This document shows positions 35,698 to 43,799 of a stretch of DNA of 64,000 bases, one piece after another. How positions within the stretch are numbered: position 1 is the stretch's first letter; the number at the start of each line of letters is the position of its first letter. Made by a program: the position numbers and the translations under genes. The stretch comes from a virus. Under the pieces are notes generated by a model. The model worked only from the letters and a program-made list of their open reading frames with translations. It made no database searches and had not been told where the DNA came from. The DNA is taken from positions 17,740 to 81,739 of the IMG/VR virus record IMGVR_UViG_3300048930_000155, one strand, 5' to 3'.

Positions 35698-36000
35698 ATG
35701 GACGATAAATTCAATAGGATTAATGCTAAGCTAGATAAGATCGATGAGCGGCTAGATAAAGTTGAGCAAGTCCTTGTCCGTAATACTACCATTATGGAAG
35801 AGCATCACAGACGCAGTACCACTCTTGAGACGCACGTATCTAAAATTGAAGGCAGATTCTATAAAGAACTGGGGCCTATTAAAAAACACGTGGACATGGT
35901 GTCGTATGGAGTTAAAGGTATTATGTGGGTATTCGCTGGCATATCAGCAAGTATAGGATTACTGCTGGCGCTTAGACAATTAGGTATCGTCCTCTTCTAA
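35698..36000 (+). CDS. Coiled-coil/TM lysis protein, XhlA-like
   Basis: 100 residues: an N-terminal coiled coil with hydrophobic heptads ('FNRINAKLDKIDERLDKVEQ'), a short linker, and a C-terminal membrane helix 'GVKGIMWVFAGISASIGLLL'. This is the XhlA/haemolysin-like layout of phage lysis accessories or holins. Preceded by AATAGGTG. Its 3' end overlaps the convergent gene by 21 nt, marking the end of the rightward late block. Confidence 0.6.
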   Translation: MDDKFNRINAKLDKIDERLDKVEQVLVRNTTIMEEHHRRSTTLETHVSKIEGRFYKELGPIKKHVDMVSYGVKGIMWVFAGISASIGLLLALRQLGIVLF

Positions 36001-36471
36001 ATTACGCTTAATCATAATAGCTTCTAAAACAGCATCCTCGTATTCCCCTGGATGCATAGTGCTCATATATTCAGAATCTAAGATGGACGCCAGAGCCTGG
36101 GGATTTTCGGTATTTACAATAGCATTCATAGCCTTAGCTTTGGTAAACATACATCTATTTCTAGCGTTATTCGTGCCCCACAGCTCTCGTTTAGCTTTCT
36201 TACTCTTGTAGAATTTTTTACCTTTGTGCTGGAAATTAGTGATTACTGTCTCTTCGAGAAAAGCATTAAGCCACGCCTTATCTTTATCGCTAAGCTTATC
36301 AATATAGTCAGTTTCTAACTGGTCTAGTCTAGTCTTTACCTGCCGCTTAAAGTTGAGTGCGGCGTATTTTTCTCTGTGACGAGGAATGACTTGTTTATCA
36401 GTATCTAGCTTAGTCTTGGACTTTAGCTTTAGTTTTCGTTTTTGCTTTGTTGGAGCCGCTTTTTTTGCCAT
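35980..36471 (-). CDS. Basic conserved phage protein
   Basis: 163 residues from the ATG at 36471, which has AGGAAG 7 nt upstream; a longer frame to 36531 lacks a ribosome site. The first 30 residues are nearly all Lys and Arg. The core 'DYIDKLSDKDKAWLNAFLEE', then 'YKSKKAKRELWGTNNARNRC', recalls a family of small proteins found near packaging or lysis genes in many phages. A DNA-binding or small-terminase-like role is possible but unproven. It overlaps the gene upstream by 62 nt. Confidence 0.5.
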   Translation of the reverse strand: MAKKAAPTKQKRKLKLKSKTKLDTDKQVIPRHREKYAALNFKRQVKTRLDQLETDYIDKLSDKDKAWLNAFLEETVITNFQHKGKKFYKSKKAKRELWGTNNARNRCMFTKAKAMNAIVNTENPQALASILDSEYMSTMHPGEYEDAVLEAIMIKRNLEEDDT

Positions 36472-36883
36472 TGCTTTTCTTCCTGAAAAATCTCGTATCC
36501 ATGTACATACTGTATGTACTTGGTAGACCAACCGTCGTGGGGTCTAAGTATGTAAATATTATAGCACCTGATACCTTGCTTGTAAAGTAATTTCTAAACA
36601 ATTTAAAGAACTTTCTCATTGGAATAGGGTCTTTAGCTTTACTAGCGTATATCTGATAAATAAGCCTGAGCGGAACGGCGCGAGTACCCTCTACAATGTC
36701 ATTATCGTAGATAAAGGCCTTGACTTGGCGCTCCTCATAAGACAGCTCAGAATCGTTTATAGGGCCGTCCGACAGCGCGGCGGCTAGTAGGGGCCCTAGG
36801 TCTACAGAAGTCTCAATGGCGAGGCTTATAGGCTGTCTAGCGACCTCTATAAGCTCAGCTATAGTCTTCTTGTGCTTGCCCAT
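36410..36883 (-). CDS. Hypothetical protein with basic C-terminus
   Basis: 157 residues from the ATG at 36883, next to the upstream gene's stop; a TTG nine codons earlier is less likely. The sequence is helical, with a 'DNDIVEGTRAVPLRLIYQIY' segment, and ends in a Lys-rich tail ('KKSNGKKSGSNKAKTKTKAK'). A winged-helix-like DNA-binding shape is conceivable, but I do not recognise the family. Its 3' end overlaps the following gene. Confidence 0.45.
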   Translation of the reverse strand: MGKHKKTIAELIEVARQPISLAIETSVDLGPLLAAALSDGPINDSELSYEERQVKAFIYDNDIVEGTRAVPLRLIYQIYASKAKDPIPMRKFFKLFRNYFTSKVSGAIIFTYLDPTTVGLPSTYSMYMDTRFFRKKSNGKKSGSNKAKTKTKAKVQD

Positions 36884-36884
36884 A

Positions 36885-37307
36885 TTATTTAGTAGCTTGA
36901 TTAACCCCAAACGCTAGGGCAGTAGTCAATAAGGCACCTAAGCCAAAATACAGGGTAGTCTTCCAGAAATTAGAGTCTTTGGATTGTTGAAGCTGCTTAG
37001 ATAGTTCAGAAGACTGCTCCTGCCACATTTTAGACTGCTCCCTAATAAGCTCCATTTCCCGATCTTTAAGGGCCATGAGTTTGATATTAGTCTCATCTAA
37101 GGTCTTGTAGTAGCGGAGGGATTCGGAATCTTGACGAGCTTCTTTTTCTTTATCTGGGCTAAATAAGTAGCCGGTGAAGGGGGCCGCCTGACCTTTTTCT
37201 ACGAACTGGACCTGGGCCGTAGTCGGCGCCGCAATAGCAATCGCGGCCACGAACGCTAATAACCTATAGGACATATTAAGCTTAGATTTGAATGTACTAT
37301 AAGACAT
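36885..37307 (-). CDS. Secreted coiled-coil protein with C-terminal TM, spanin-like
   Basis: 140 residues; the start could also be the second Met (37274). A signal peptide ('LLAFVAAIAIAAPTTAQ') is followed by 'FVEKGQAAPFTGYLFSPDKE', a signature that I know from small phage membrane proteins, then a coiled coil ('LMALKDREMELIREQSKMWQ') and a C-terminal membrane helix ('TTLYFGLGALLTTALAFGV'). This two-ended membrane design suggests a single-gene spanin that fuses inner and outer membranes, but sequence alone does not prove it. Confidence 0.55.
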   Translation of the reverse strand: MSYSTFKSKLNMSYRLLAFVAAIAIAAPTTAQVQFVEKGQAAPFTGYLFSPDKEKEARQDSESLRYYKTLDETNIKLMALKDREMELIREQSKMWQEQSSELSKQLQQSKDSNFWKTTLYFGLGALLTTALAFGVNQATK

Positions 37308-37309
37308 AG

Positions 37310-37591
37310 TTATTTCTTCTTATTCCAGAAGTCTTCTACTTCCTTAGAGCTAAGATCTTCTGCCGGCTTATTGCCAGCTTCCCTAAGCTTATCAGCCTCA
37401 GACTGCAGTCCAGCCTCATTATCTTTAAGCCCACCGATCTTAGCATCGATTACCGCAGAATCCTGCCCCGTCTTGACTAACCCGAGCTTAGCCAGTAAAC
37501 CCCTAGTAAAGTATTGTCTGAGCAAGATTAGTCCCAGGATAGCGCTAAGAATAGTTACAATTACTTTCCACGATTTCTTTAAAAATGACAT
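37310..37591 (-). CDS. Small membrane protein with charged helical tail
   Basis: 93 residues: membrane helix 'VIVTILSAILGLILLRQYF' at about 10-28, then a soluble helical tail ('GGLKDNEAGLQSEADKLREA') ending in 'FWNKKK'. It sits 2 nt upstream of the spanin-like gene and may act with it in lysis as a holin or second spanin part. Not assigned to a family. Confidence 0.45.
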   Translation of the reverse strand: MSFLKKSWKVIVTILSAILGLILLRQYFTRGLLAKLGLVKTGQDSAVIDAKIGGLKDNEAGLQSEADKLREAGNKPAEDLSSKEVEDFWNKKK

Positions 37592-38298
37592 TAAATAGTC
37601 TCCCCTAATTTACTAAGTTTTTCTAAAACTGTAAACGGCGTAAATGCCGTATTAGCTACTTCGATCTTATAGACCCCGTGATGCTTAGCTACTGCTAGAG
37701 CTATAGCCAGAGCGTCAGTTATATCATGTGGAAGCTGTCTCTCTTTTAAATTAATATTGCTTTTGATATTTTCCGGCACTGATATAAACTTCTTAACGTA
37801 ATTAGCAGTAGGAATCTTATAGTCTCGTTTAGAGCCTACTGTAACGCTTTTAATGCCTAATATAGCTCGCCAGGCTGACGGGCCTAGTTCTTGATAGATT
37901 ACCTCTTTTTCATCGGCGGCCATGCTTATAAGAGCGTTGATAGTCGGAACTACAGCGGAACCCATTGGCAGCTTAGGATTCATAAAGAATGACTCTGTAA
38001 CAACTACGTGAGGAATTATGTGATCGGTGCCGTCTAATAGAATGCCGGCGGCCTTTAGCATATAACGATAGCGCTGAGCCTTAGACCAGGAATCCTTAGT
38101 CCACAGCATGCCTGTAGCTACTACGTACATTTCTTTAGCGTCTAGATCTAATTGGACTAAAACCCACGCTAAGTGGCTGGAGCTAGGGTCTACTAATAGA
38201 AACCCGTGCTTACCTTCGGTATATGTAATGGGGAACTTAATATTAGTCTTAGCGAGAACGGCATTAGACTTCTTTTTAGTTTGTTTTCGTTTGGCCAT
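37591..38298 (-). CDS. RuvC-like Holliday junction resolvase
   Basis: 235 residues. RNase H-fold acids are in place: Asp37 in 'FLLVDPSSSHLAWVLV', Glu102 in 'HVVVTESFF', and the C-terminal 'LPHDITDALAIALAVAKHH' (about 188-206) with two Asp. The basic N-terminal 20 residues are extra. Phage RuvC-type enzymes cut branched DNA before packaging. It shares one base with the next gene and overlaps the zinc-ribbon gene upstream. Confidence 0.75.
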   Translation of the reverse strand: MAKRKQTKKKSNAVLAKTNIKFPITYTEGKHGFLLVDPSSSHLAWVLVQLDLDAKEMYVVATGMLWTKDSWSKAQRYRYMLKAAGILLDGTDHIIPHVVVTESFFMNPKLPMGSAVVPTINALISMAADEKEVIYQELGPSAWRAILGIKSVTVGSKRDYKIPTANYVKKFISVPENIKSNINLKERQLPHDITDALAIALAVAKHHGVYKIEVANTAFTPFTVLEKLSKLGETI

Positions 38299-38593
38299 GC
38301 TTATTAGTCTTCCTATATGTACACTCGGTATTACTGCATAATACCAAAGTTCTAGTACCTAAGTCAACGTGCTTTAGTTTATTCGCACACTTAGGACACT
38401 TAGGTTCGGAAGAGTATTGCATATCATGATATGTGATATCGTCTAGAACGGTAGACGCCATATCTACTGCTTTTTGTAGTTCTTTATCTGAGCGGGCTAG
38501 CTGCTTACGGAGTTGTCTATTCTCGGCCTCTAGAGATCTAATAACTCCGCGTAAGTGTTCTAGCTCGCTACGAGTTTTAGGTCGCTTGCCCAT
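38276..38593 (-). CDS. Coiled coil plus zinc-ribbon protein
   Basis: 105 residues. Residues 7-50 form a coiled coil ('ELEHLRGVIRSLEAENRQLR'). The end is a zinc ribbon with Cys pairs in 'EPKCPKCANKL' and 'LVLCSNTECTY'. Overlaps on both sides show an operon with the resolvase and the nucleotide kinase. Possibly a regulator or adaptor; function unknown. Confidence 0.55.
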   Translation of the reverse strand: MGKRPKTRSELEHLRGVIRSLEAENRQLRKQLARSDKELQKAVDMASTVLDDITYHDMQYSSEPKCPKCANKLKHVDLGTRTLVLCSNTECTYRKTNKHGQTKTN

Positions 38594-39227
38594 CGGTTAA
38601 TTTAGAAATAGCGGCTATTACATCTGCTTCAAATTGAAGTAGAGTTGAATTGTTTATGATTGTAATATCTACAGCCTTAGGTTCGAATTGTTCAGAAGCG
38701 TGCGAGTCGGAATTTACTAGCCCTGGGCGTTTTATCATCATTAGCTTACCGCCCAGCTTGTTTACAATATAGTCGGCCTCATTCTGAAAGCGCACGTCGT
38801 GGATTGCGTATTTACCGTCGAACTGTATTTGGGAAGCTATGGCCTTTAGCCAATAGTCTTGGTCAACGCAATCTCGGACTAGTTCAGAGCCTAACACTTG
38901 AAGTAACTGGCGTGGAGTAGACGTGTTTTTAGGGCCGTTATAAAGCCCCACAGCCTCTTCAATTACAGAGGGGTGTATTTGCATATACCGATCACTTAGC
39001 GCCCAAAGGTAAGCCTTTAAAGCAGTATTAGAGAGGTTTACAGGTACATTAGCTGTTTCCTTTGTCGCGGGATCGTGGAGTATGTCTAAGCTAATGTCGA
39101 ATACGTCAGCCGCAGCTTGCTTTATGGCGTCCGCAAAGGCCAAAGGTTTATAGCCCTTATTAGTGAGCAGTCTAGCCGCCGTAGTTTTACCTGAGCCTTT
39201 TTTTCCGATTAAACCTATAATAGTCAT
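38577..39227 (-). CDS. Deoxynucleoside monophosphate kinase
   Basis: 216 residues. The Walker A loop 'GKKGSGKTT' (8-16) and the layout 'YKPLAFADAIKQAAADVF', 'TPRQLLQVLGSELVRD' and 'YAIHDVRFQNEADYI' match phage dNMP kinases (T4 gene 1 type), which make dNDPs for replication. It overlaps neighbours by 4 and 17 nt. Good match in length and motif order. Confidence 0.82.
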   Translation of the reverse strand: MTIIGLIGKKGSGKTTAARLLTNKGYKPLAFADAIKQAAADVFDISLDILHDPATKETANVPVNLSNTALKAYLWALSDRYMQIHPSVIEEAVGLYNGPKNTSTPRQLLQVLGSELVRDCVDQDYWLKAIASQIQFDGKYAIHDVRFQNEADYIVNKLGGKLMMIKRPGLVNSDSHASEQFEPKAVDITIINNSTLLQFEADVIAAISKLTDGQAT

Positions 39228-39583
39228 TTTGCCTCCAGCTTATATGGCTCAAGCGCCGAGTAAATAAGATTAGCCTTGTGGTAAAATTTTACAAAGTTAG
39301 CTCCGATCCACGAAGCTATAATCTCTTCTACGTCTTCTATTTTAGGCTGAACTACAGAATCTAAGTGTAGGTTTTTAAAGTAGGCGTGCATAAGCTCGTG
39401 GCCGCATATTGCCAAAGTGACTGCGTCGTCCCTAAAGTCTATGGTACATTCTTCAATATCAGTAATTGCGTTACTATCGTTACCGTGTAGTTTTTCATAG
39501 ACCTTAGCTGGCCACAACTGACACGTCCACATTTCTTCGTTTACCTGTAACTTAATAGAGGTCTTTGGTTTTCTTTTGGCCAT
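39224..39583 (-). CDS. Small HExxH metalloprotease-like protein
   Basis: 119 residues. 'AICGHELMHAYFKNL' gives the zinc-binding HExxH, and a downstream 'EDVEEIIASWIG' helix supplies a candidate third ligand Glu, as in minimal ImmA/SprT-like domains. There is no signal peptide. Such proteins may cleave a regulator or host protein; the substrate is unknown. It overlaps the kinase by 4 nt. Confidence 0.6.
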   Translation of the reverse strand: MAKRKPKTSIKLQVNEEMWTCQLWPAKVYEKLHGNDSNAITDIEECTIDFRDDAVTLAICGHELMHAYFKNLHLDSVVQPKIEDVEEIIASWIGANFVKFYHKANLIYSALEPYKLEAK

Positions 39584-39615
39584 AATATTAGTTTACCTAA
39601 AAATGGGCTAAAAGT

Positions 39616-40923
39616 CTAACCACGCCACTCGCCTTTAATAACGTTAATTAATTGCCTAGAGCCATTCTCATACACTAGGCACATAGTATGCATCCACGAA
39701 CTTGGACCTTTATTATAATTAAGCTTAAGGTAGGAACTGGTACCTACTACCCAAGCGCCTCGCTGAATTTCTGGGGAATGCGTATGCCCGCTTACTGAAA
39801 GTAAGTAGGCCTTTTCTAGGGATATAGTAGACCCTCTAGCGCCATTAGATCCTAAGTGACCGTGCATGCCGCACTCTATCTGTTTCTTAGTAATCTTAAA
39901 GGATTCCTCTGAGCTGAGAAATTTAGTCTTCTTTAGCCTCTGGTACTTAGCCACCCCGTATTCGAGAGGGTCGCTACCCCTAGCTTTAGCTAAAGCTAGC
40001 TCCAGACCGAGCACGTGATTTTGCGAGTCCTCTAAATAATTACCTGCCTCTAACCATCTATCCAAAAATTCATCGTGATTACTCTTAACTACTACGAGTT
40101 TTTTCTTAGGTAATTTCTCTAACTCAGCCAGCTCGATAGCAGTATTATGTAACTCAGAGGCCAAGCTATTCTGGGAGCCTAGTAATGCCTTCATAAGAAG
40201 CTTATGCTCTATATGATGGTTTACAGAAATACCGTCAAATAAATCGTGCATAAAGAGATAATCAGGCTTAAACCTGTGCATAATCTCTTTGACTATGCGT
40301 TTAACTTTAGGATCGGTGTATCCGGTGTGCCAGTCCCCAGGAATTAAAGCTGCCACATTAGCCTCGAGTACTTTACCATCAGGCGTATAAGTTTTAGCTA
40401 AGTCTATGAAACTACCGTCTCTACTAGCCTGTACTTGTCTAAAATGATATAGCGATGATCCCTTTACCTCTACAATTATAGCTCCGATTACGTGATCTAA
40501 ATTTGCGATTAAAGATCTTTTAGAGCGTTTTTTGTGAGGCCGCGTTACCGCTCCAGGAGTCATTAGTACTCTAGGAAGTTCGTTGCTAGGAGATGCCACG
40601 GACTTTAATCTTTGCTTAGGGGACGAGTATATTACGCTAGTGTCGATTCCAGATAATCGTTCTAACCCTGATATAGGATCTGGCTGTTCAGCTCCTACGG
40701 GGATAGTAGACAGCATTAATTTTGAGTTTAGCGACAAGTCCTCTGTTACTACAGTACCGTAGGTCTTAAGCTTTGGATCTAGCGTGTCCTTTTTAGCCAG
40801 CGGAGGCGTGGGCAGGATAAGGAGCTTTGCCTTATTTCTAGCACAGTAATTTTTAATAGCGGATAAAAATCCATCATGAGCTGCGCAGCCCGGCACCGCC
40901 GACGCAATTACGTATCGCTTCAT
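39616..40923 (-). CDS. Calcineurin-like metallophosphoesterase
   Basis: 435 residues. The full metal set is present: 'GDWHTG' (196-201), 'HDLFDG' (226-231), 'SNHDEFL' (281-287) and 'SGHTHSP' (378-384). The first 140 residues are a separate domain. Similar phage proteins include DNA-transfer or nuclease-type enzymes, so a phosphodiesterase acting on DNA or nucleotides is likely. It overlaps the HNH-like gene by 4 nt. Confidence 0.75.
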   Translation of the reverse strand: MKRYVIASAVPGCAAHDGFLSAIKNYCARNKAKLLILPTPPLAKKDTLDPKLKTYGTVVTEDLSLNSKLMLSTIPVGAEQPDPISGLERLSGIDTSVIYSSPKQRLKSVASPSNELPRVLMTPGAVTRPHKKRSKRSLIANLDHVIGAIIVEVKGSSLYHFRQVQASRDGSFIDLAKTYTPDGKVLEANVAALIPGDWHTGYTDPKVKRIVKEIMHRFKPDYLFMHDLFDGISVNHHIEHKLLMKALLGSQNSLASELHNTAIELAELEKLPKKKLVVVKSNHDEFLDRWLEAGNYLEDSQNHVLGLELALAKARGSDPLEYGVAKYQRLKKTKFLSSEESFKITKKQIECGMHGHLGSNGARGSTISLEKAYLLSVSGHTHSPEIQRGAWVVGTSSYLKLNYNKGPSSWMHTMCLVYENGSRQLINVIKGEWRG

Positions 40924-41354
40924 TTACTAAATCTCCTTCTAGCTGTGATAGCTCTTCTACTAGATTCTGAAAAAGTTACCCATTCCATGTTACCTATAGT
41001 ATAGCCTAAATCTGGGTTAAGTCTATAGGCCACGGGTGCGAGCTTGATATTCCTATTACTGCCTATATACTCGTTGAATAGTTTTAAGAATTGCGGATCT
41101 GATTTTGCCCACGCTTTAAATTTAGGAAACGCTACAACGGCAAGACCTTTAAATAGTTTAGGAGTTGAGCAATATTTGCCCAGTACCCTATCGCGCATTC
41201 GGCTATGAATTCTGTATATTAAGTTATCGGCCGTTCTTCTATAATCCTCATTACGTTGTCCATTCTTTCTACGCCATTTTTTACCGTAACAGGATCTACA
41301 TAGGCCTTTAATAAGATGTCTTTTATTATTACATCTAGAACTGGTACACTTCAT
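40920..41354 (-). CDS. Zinc-finger protein with HNH-like C-terminus
   Basis: 144 residues from the ATG at 41354 (a CAGG site lies about 10 nt upstream; a longer frame to 41411 would overlap the protease gene). Four Cys ('CTSSRCNNKRH', 'CRSCYGKKW') make an N-terminal zinc finger. The end 'YRLNPDLGYTIGNMEWVTFS' is the tail typical of small phage HNH/NUMOD-type endonucleases. The classic HNH residues are not obvious, so it may be degenerate or a DNA-binding relative. Confidence 0.55.
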   Translation of the reverse strand: MKCTSSRCNNKRHLIKGLCRSCYGKKWRRKNGQRNEDYRRTADNLIYRIHSRMRDRVLGKYCSTPKLFKGLAVVAFPKFKAWAKSDPQFLKLFNEYIGSNRNIKLAPVAYRLNPDLGYTIGNMEWVTFSESSRRAITARRRFSK

Positions 41355-41355
41355 G

Positions 41356-42039
41356 TTATTCGCCTGTAAGGAGTTCTGCGGTAAAATTTGCCGCAGCCTG
41401 ACTAGTTCCATTTAGACATACGTTAAAGCCGCATTGATAATTACCGTCCCTAATATGAGTTACCGGACCATTTTTATTGCTGAGTATAGACGGACTCGCG
41501 ACCACATAAAAACCAGGTATACCAAACTCGTAACATGCAGGAAATGCGTTACAACTTTGTGACAAGTCTAGCCTTAGATTACCTGCAGCGGTTACGATTG
41601 TGGTACCACTTTTTAATAAACTAGATATAAGCTCGGCTTCTTTAGGAATAAAGTAAGGTCCCGCAAGACTCAGATTAATAATATGCGGCTTTAGAGTTTT
41701 AGCGTAATCTAAAGCTCTTAGGTAACTATCTGAGGCGGATACCTGAGCCCCACCAGGAAACTCCTTCGTATGGTAGAATTTTAGAATAATCATACAGTGT
41801 GTCTTAGGATTAAGGCCCTTAGCTATTAGCCCGGCTACGTTAGTACCGTGCCCGTGATAATCCTCTAGCTTTGTCTTAGTGAAATCTGCATGACCAGACG
41901 AGCATAAGTATGGCAATACTTGCGACGTTTCCGGCATCCCAGAATCAATAATAACTACTTTCTTACGTGTTTCAGCTAATACAGTTACTGAGATTAGGAC
42001 AACTAGAAGCACTGTTAGATCTCTAAAATACTGTATCAT
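41356..42039 (-). CDS. Secreted subtilisin-like serine protease
   Basis: 227 residues. Signal peptide 'DLTVLLVVLISVTVLAET', then the S8 triad: Asp32 in 'VVIIDSGMP', His64 in 'DYHGHGTNVAGLIA' and Ser213 in 'NGTSQAAANF', with the oxyanion Asn in 'TAAGN'. It is small for a subtilase and has no propeptide. The last residues run close to the next gene. It would act in the periplasm or outside the cell, perhaps on surface proteins or other phages' receptors; that role is inference. Confidence 0.8.
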   Translation of the reverse strand: MIQYFRDLTVLLVVLISVTVLAETRKKVVIIDSGMPETSQVLPYLCSSGHADFTKTKLEDYHGHGTNVAGLIAKGLNPKTHCMIILKFYHTKEFPGGAQVSASDSYLRALDYAKTLKPHIINLSLAGPYFIPKEAELISSLLKSGTTIVTAAGNLRLDLSQSCNAFPACYEFGIPGFYVVASPSILSNKNGPVTHIRDGNYQCGFNVCLNGTSQAAANFTAELLTGE

Positions 42040-42042
42040 GAT

Positions 42043-42243
42043 TTAATTCTCCCCGATAACATTCTTTAAATACTGTACTACGGCTAGGTGCCCGTTATTC
42101 GCCGCCCAGCGTAGCGCCGCATCGCCATCGGCCCTAACGTTAGCGCCCTTTTCGATTAGGTACTGCACTACGGCTAGGTGACCGTAGCGACTAAACGTGA
42201 TTAAGTCGTTGTTAAGATCGTTTTGACACTCTACTGTTAACAT
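42043..42243 (-). CDS. Short ankyrin-repeat protein
   Basis: 66 residues, ATG behind AGAAGG. It has the family's N-cap 'ECQNDLNNDLITFSRYGHLA', a single complete 30-residue repeat, and the C-cap 'HLAVVQYLKNVIGEN'. The other loci in the window have five or six repeats between the same caps, so this is a contracted form rather than a broken one. It lies 3 nt upstream of the secreted protease gene on the same strand. Confidence 0.75.
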   Translation of the reverse strand: MLTVECQNDLNNDLITFSRYGHLAVVQYLIEKGANVRADGDAALRWAANNGHLAVVQYLKNVIGEN

Positions 42244-42275
42244 ACTTATATAACCTTCTGCTCAAGCTTAAGAAT

Positions 42276-42554
42276 CTAGTATAGCGGTACACTAGCATCA
42301 ATGTCGTCGGGCGATACCGATCTTATCGCAACCTCTGCGCTGCGAGTCTTACCGCAAATCGCGGTGTAATCCTGCTCCCCTATTTTAGTGAAGATTTTAA
42401 GACACGGGCTTTTTTTATACAGCTGTCGGCAACGTAACTGCGCTCTACTTAACTGCCGCATATCAAATTGATTAATTGGTATAAAAGTTTTATTTATAAT
42501 CTCAGTAGCGGGACACGCAGTAAAGGACGCCATAAACATCAAATAAGCGTACAT
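42276..42554 (-). CDS. Small secreted Cys-containing protein
   Basis: 92 residues from the ATG at 42554, placed 5 nt after GAGGAG; the GTG two codons earlier overlaps that site. A signal peptide ('AYLMFMASFTACPATEI') may be a lipobox (FTAC). Then 'DMRQLSRAQLRCRQLYKKSP' and 'CLKIFTKIGEQDYTAICG' with three further Cys, a pattern that I know from small phage proteins of unknown role. Periplasmic. Confidence 0.5.
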   Translation of the reverse strand: MYAYLMFMASFTACPATEIINKTFIPINQFDMRQLSRAQLRCRQLYKKSPCLKIFTKIGEQDYTAICGKTRSAEVAIRSVSPDDIDASVPLY

Positions 42555-42556
42555 AG

Positions 42557-43474
42557 TCACTCCTCAACGTCTATCTTTACGTTGCCCCAGGAATCTTTAT
42601 TATCTTCTTTGTACTGCTTAAGCGCTGCAGGATCGTCCGGTATAATAGCGTTAGAAGTAATTAAGAAAGGGCCCTCATTGGATACCCCATTAATGTGGTT
42701 CTTCTCAACAGCCAGCTTGGCTGCTATCCCGAAAGAAACGTCTCGTCCGTCCTTTACGGCCTTAAGCTGACGTGTCTTACGCACTTTAATAACTAAGCTA
42801 GACGAATAGTAAATCCCATCCCCGCCGTAAGGAACGTCTGTAGTAGGCCCTCCAGGAAACGCTGGCGGCTGCTTATACGAATGGTTAATGAATACCAGGC
42901 CTGCAAAATGCGGGCTATTTACTTTACGCGTATCGTTAATCCTATGACTAACTACCCGCATCTGCTCGCGAATTACTTTTGACGTTTTCATCATAGCGCC
43001 GCCAACCTCAGTATTACCGTCTTTAGCAATGCGTACAGAATCTCTACTAATGGTATTTCCGATAGAGTCCACTATAAATAAAATATCTTTAGGTATGTCG
43101 CCCTTGCTTTGTGCAGATAGGAACTTATGAATCTCATCAAAAATCTCTTCGATATACGTTACGTCAACAGATAGGACTGCATCCACGTCGACGCCCATAG
43201 TCGCGGCCCGCTCCGGCATAAACTTACCTTCTGTGATTATGAATATGGGCAGCACGTTTTGCTGCAGCGCTTTTGCCGCCAAAGTAAGAGCTAGGGTAGT
43301 CTTTCCGCCGTTACTAGGTCCGTAGATTTGAGTTATATGGCCTAAAGGTAGACCAGGTAATCCGGATACTTCTTTTAGGGCATCGTCCCATTGGATATAA
43401 TTCTCTTTCTTGTACGGAACGCTTGCCGCCTGAAGCGACTTTTTAAATGCTTGTAGGTCAAATTTCTTAGTCAT
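42557..43474 (-). CDS. RecA/UvsX-like recombinase
   Basis: 305 residues. Walker A 'GPSNGGKTT' (52-60), Walker B 'ILFIVDSIG' (131-139), and a RecA-type 'LVFINHSYKQPP...PYGGDGIYYSSS' L2-like region. The short N-terminal domain and length fit phage RecA-family strand-exchange proteins. It overlaps the upstream gene by 8 nt. It probably works with the annealing protein, SSB and exonuclease encoded nearby on the other strand. Confidence 0.8.
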   Translation of the reverse strand: MTKKFDLQAFKKSLQAASVPYKKENYIQWDDALKEVSGLPGLPLGHITQIYGPSNGGKTTLALTLAAKALQQNVLPIFIITEGKFMPERAATMGVDVDAVLSVDVTYIEEIFDEIHKFLSAQSKGDIPKDILFIVDSIGNTISRDSVRIAKDGNTEVGGAMMKTSKVIREQMRVVSHRINDTRKVNSPHFAGLVFINHSYKQPPAFPGGPTTDVPYGGDGIYYSSSLVIKVRKTRQLKAVKDGRDVSFGIAAKLAVEKNHINGVSNEGPFLITSNAIIPDDPAALKQYKEDNKDSWGNVKIDVEE

Positions 43475-43694
43475 GGATGCTTAGCCCCTCACTTAAAAAT
43501 ATATCATGCAACTTCTTTCGCATTTCTGCTACGGCTTTAGTATAATCTTCCGAATATTCCTCTCCGCCGTACTTCACAATACTGCGAAGTTCTTGATCAT
43601 ACTCCTGCACTGCGTGCTTATAGGCCATCCCCTTTTGGGCACAATCTAGTTCGTATTGCTCCCCGGGCACTTCAAATTCTAGTATAACTTTCAT
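43467..43694 (-). CDS. Small protein upstream of the recombinase
   Basis: 75 residues, ATG behind GAGGAG. Mostly acidic and helical after a short strand ('KVILEFEVPGEQYELDCA'). It overlaps the recombinase by 8 nt and is first in the leftward operon. It resembles small phage proteins that accompany recombination genes; no function known. Confidence 0.5.
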   Translation of the reverse strand: MKVILEFEVPGEQYELDCAQKGMAYKHAVQEYDQELRSIVKYGGEEYSEDYTKAVAEMRKKLHDIFLSEGLSIHD

Positions 43695-43799
43695 GATATT
43701 ACTCTCCTCACATGATCAATATACATTAGTACCTTAGTATATGCAAGTGTCAAAAGTATAGCTATTTACAACGTGCATTATTTGAGTTAGTGTATAAGC
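43695..43799. promoter_or_regulatory. Divergent promoter region
   Basis: The 105 nt between the leftward recombination operon and the rightward replication operon. On the minus strand, TTGACA (43753-43748) is followed 16 nt later by TACTAA (43731-43726). On the plus strand, TATAAG (43793-43798) lies directly before the ATG, with no well-spaced -35. The region is AT-rich. A shared early promoter pair is likely; exact boxes are tentative. Confidence 0.5.

Noticed and set aside
36472-36531. Longer start for the basic protein at 35980-36471
   Set aside because: No ribosome site, and the extension reads into the upstream gene; AGGAAG supports the ATG at 36471.
37371-37598. Plus-strand 75-codon frame over the small membrane protein gene
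   Set aside because: Ser/Leu-rich shadow with no start signal, opposite a well-formed membrane protein.
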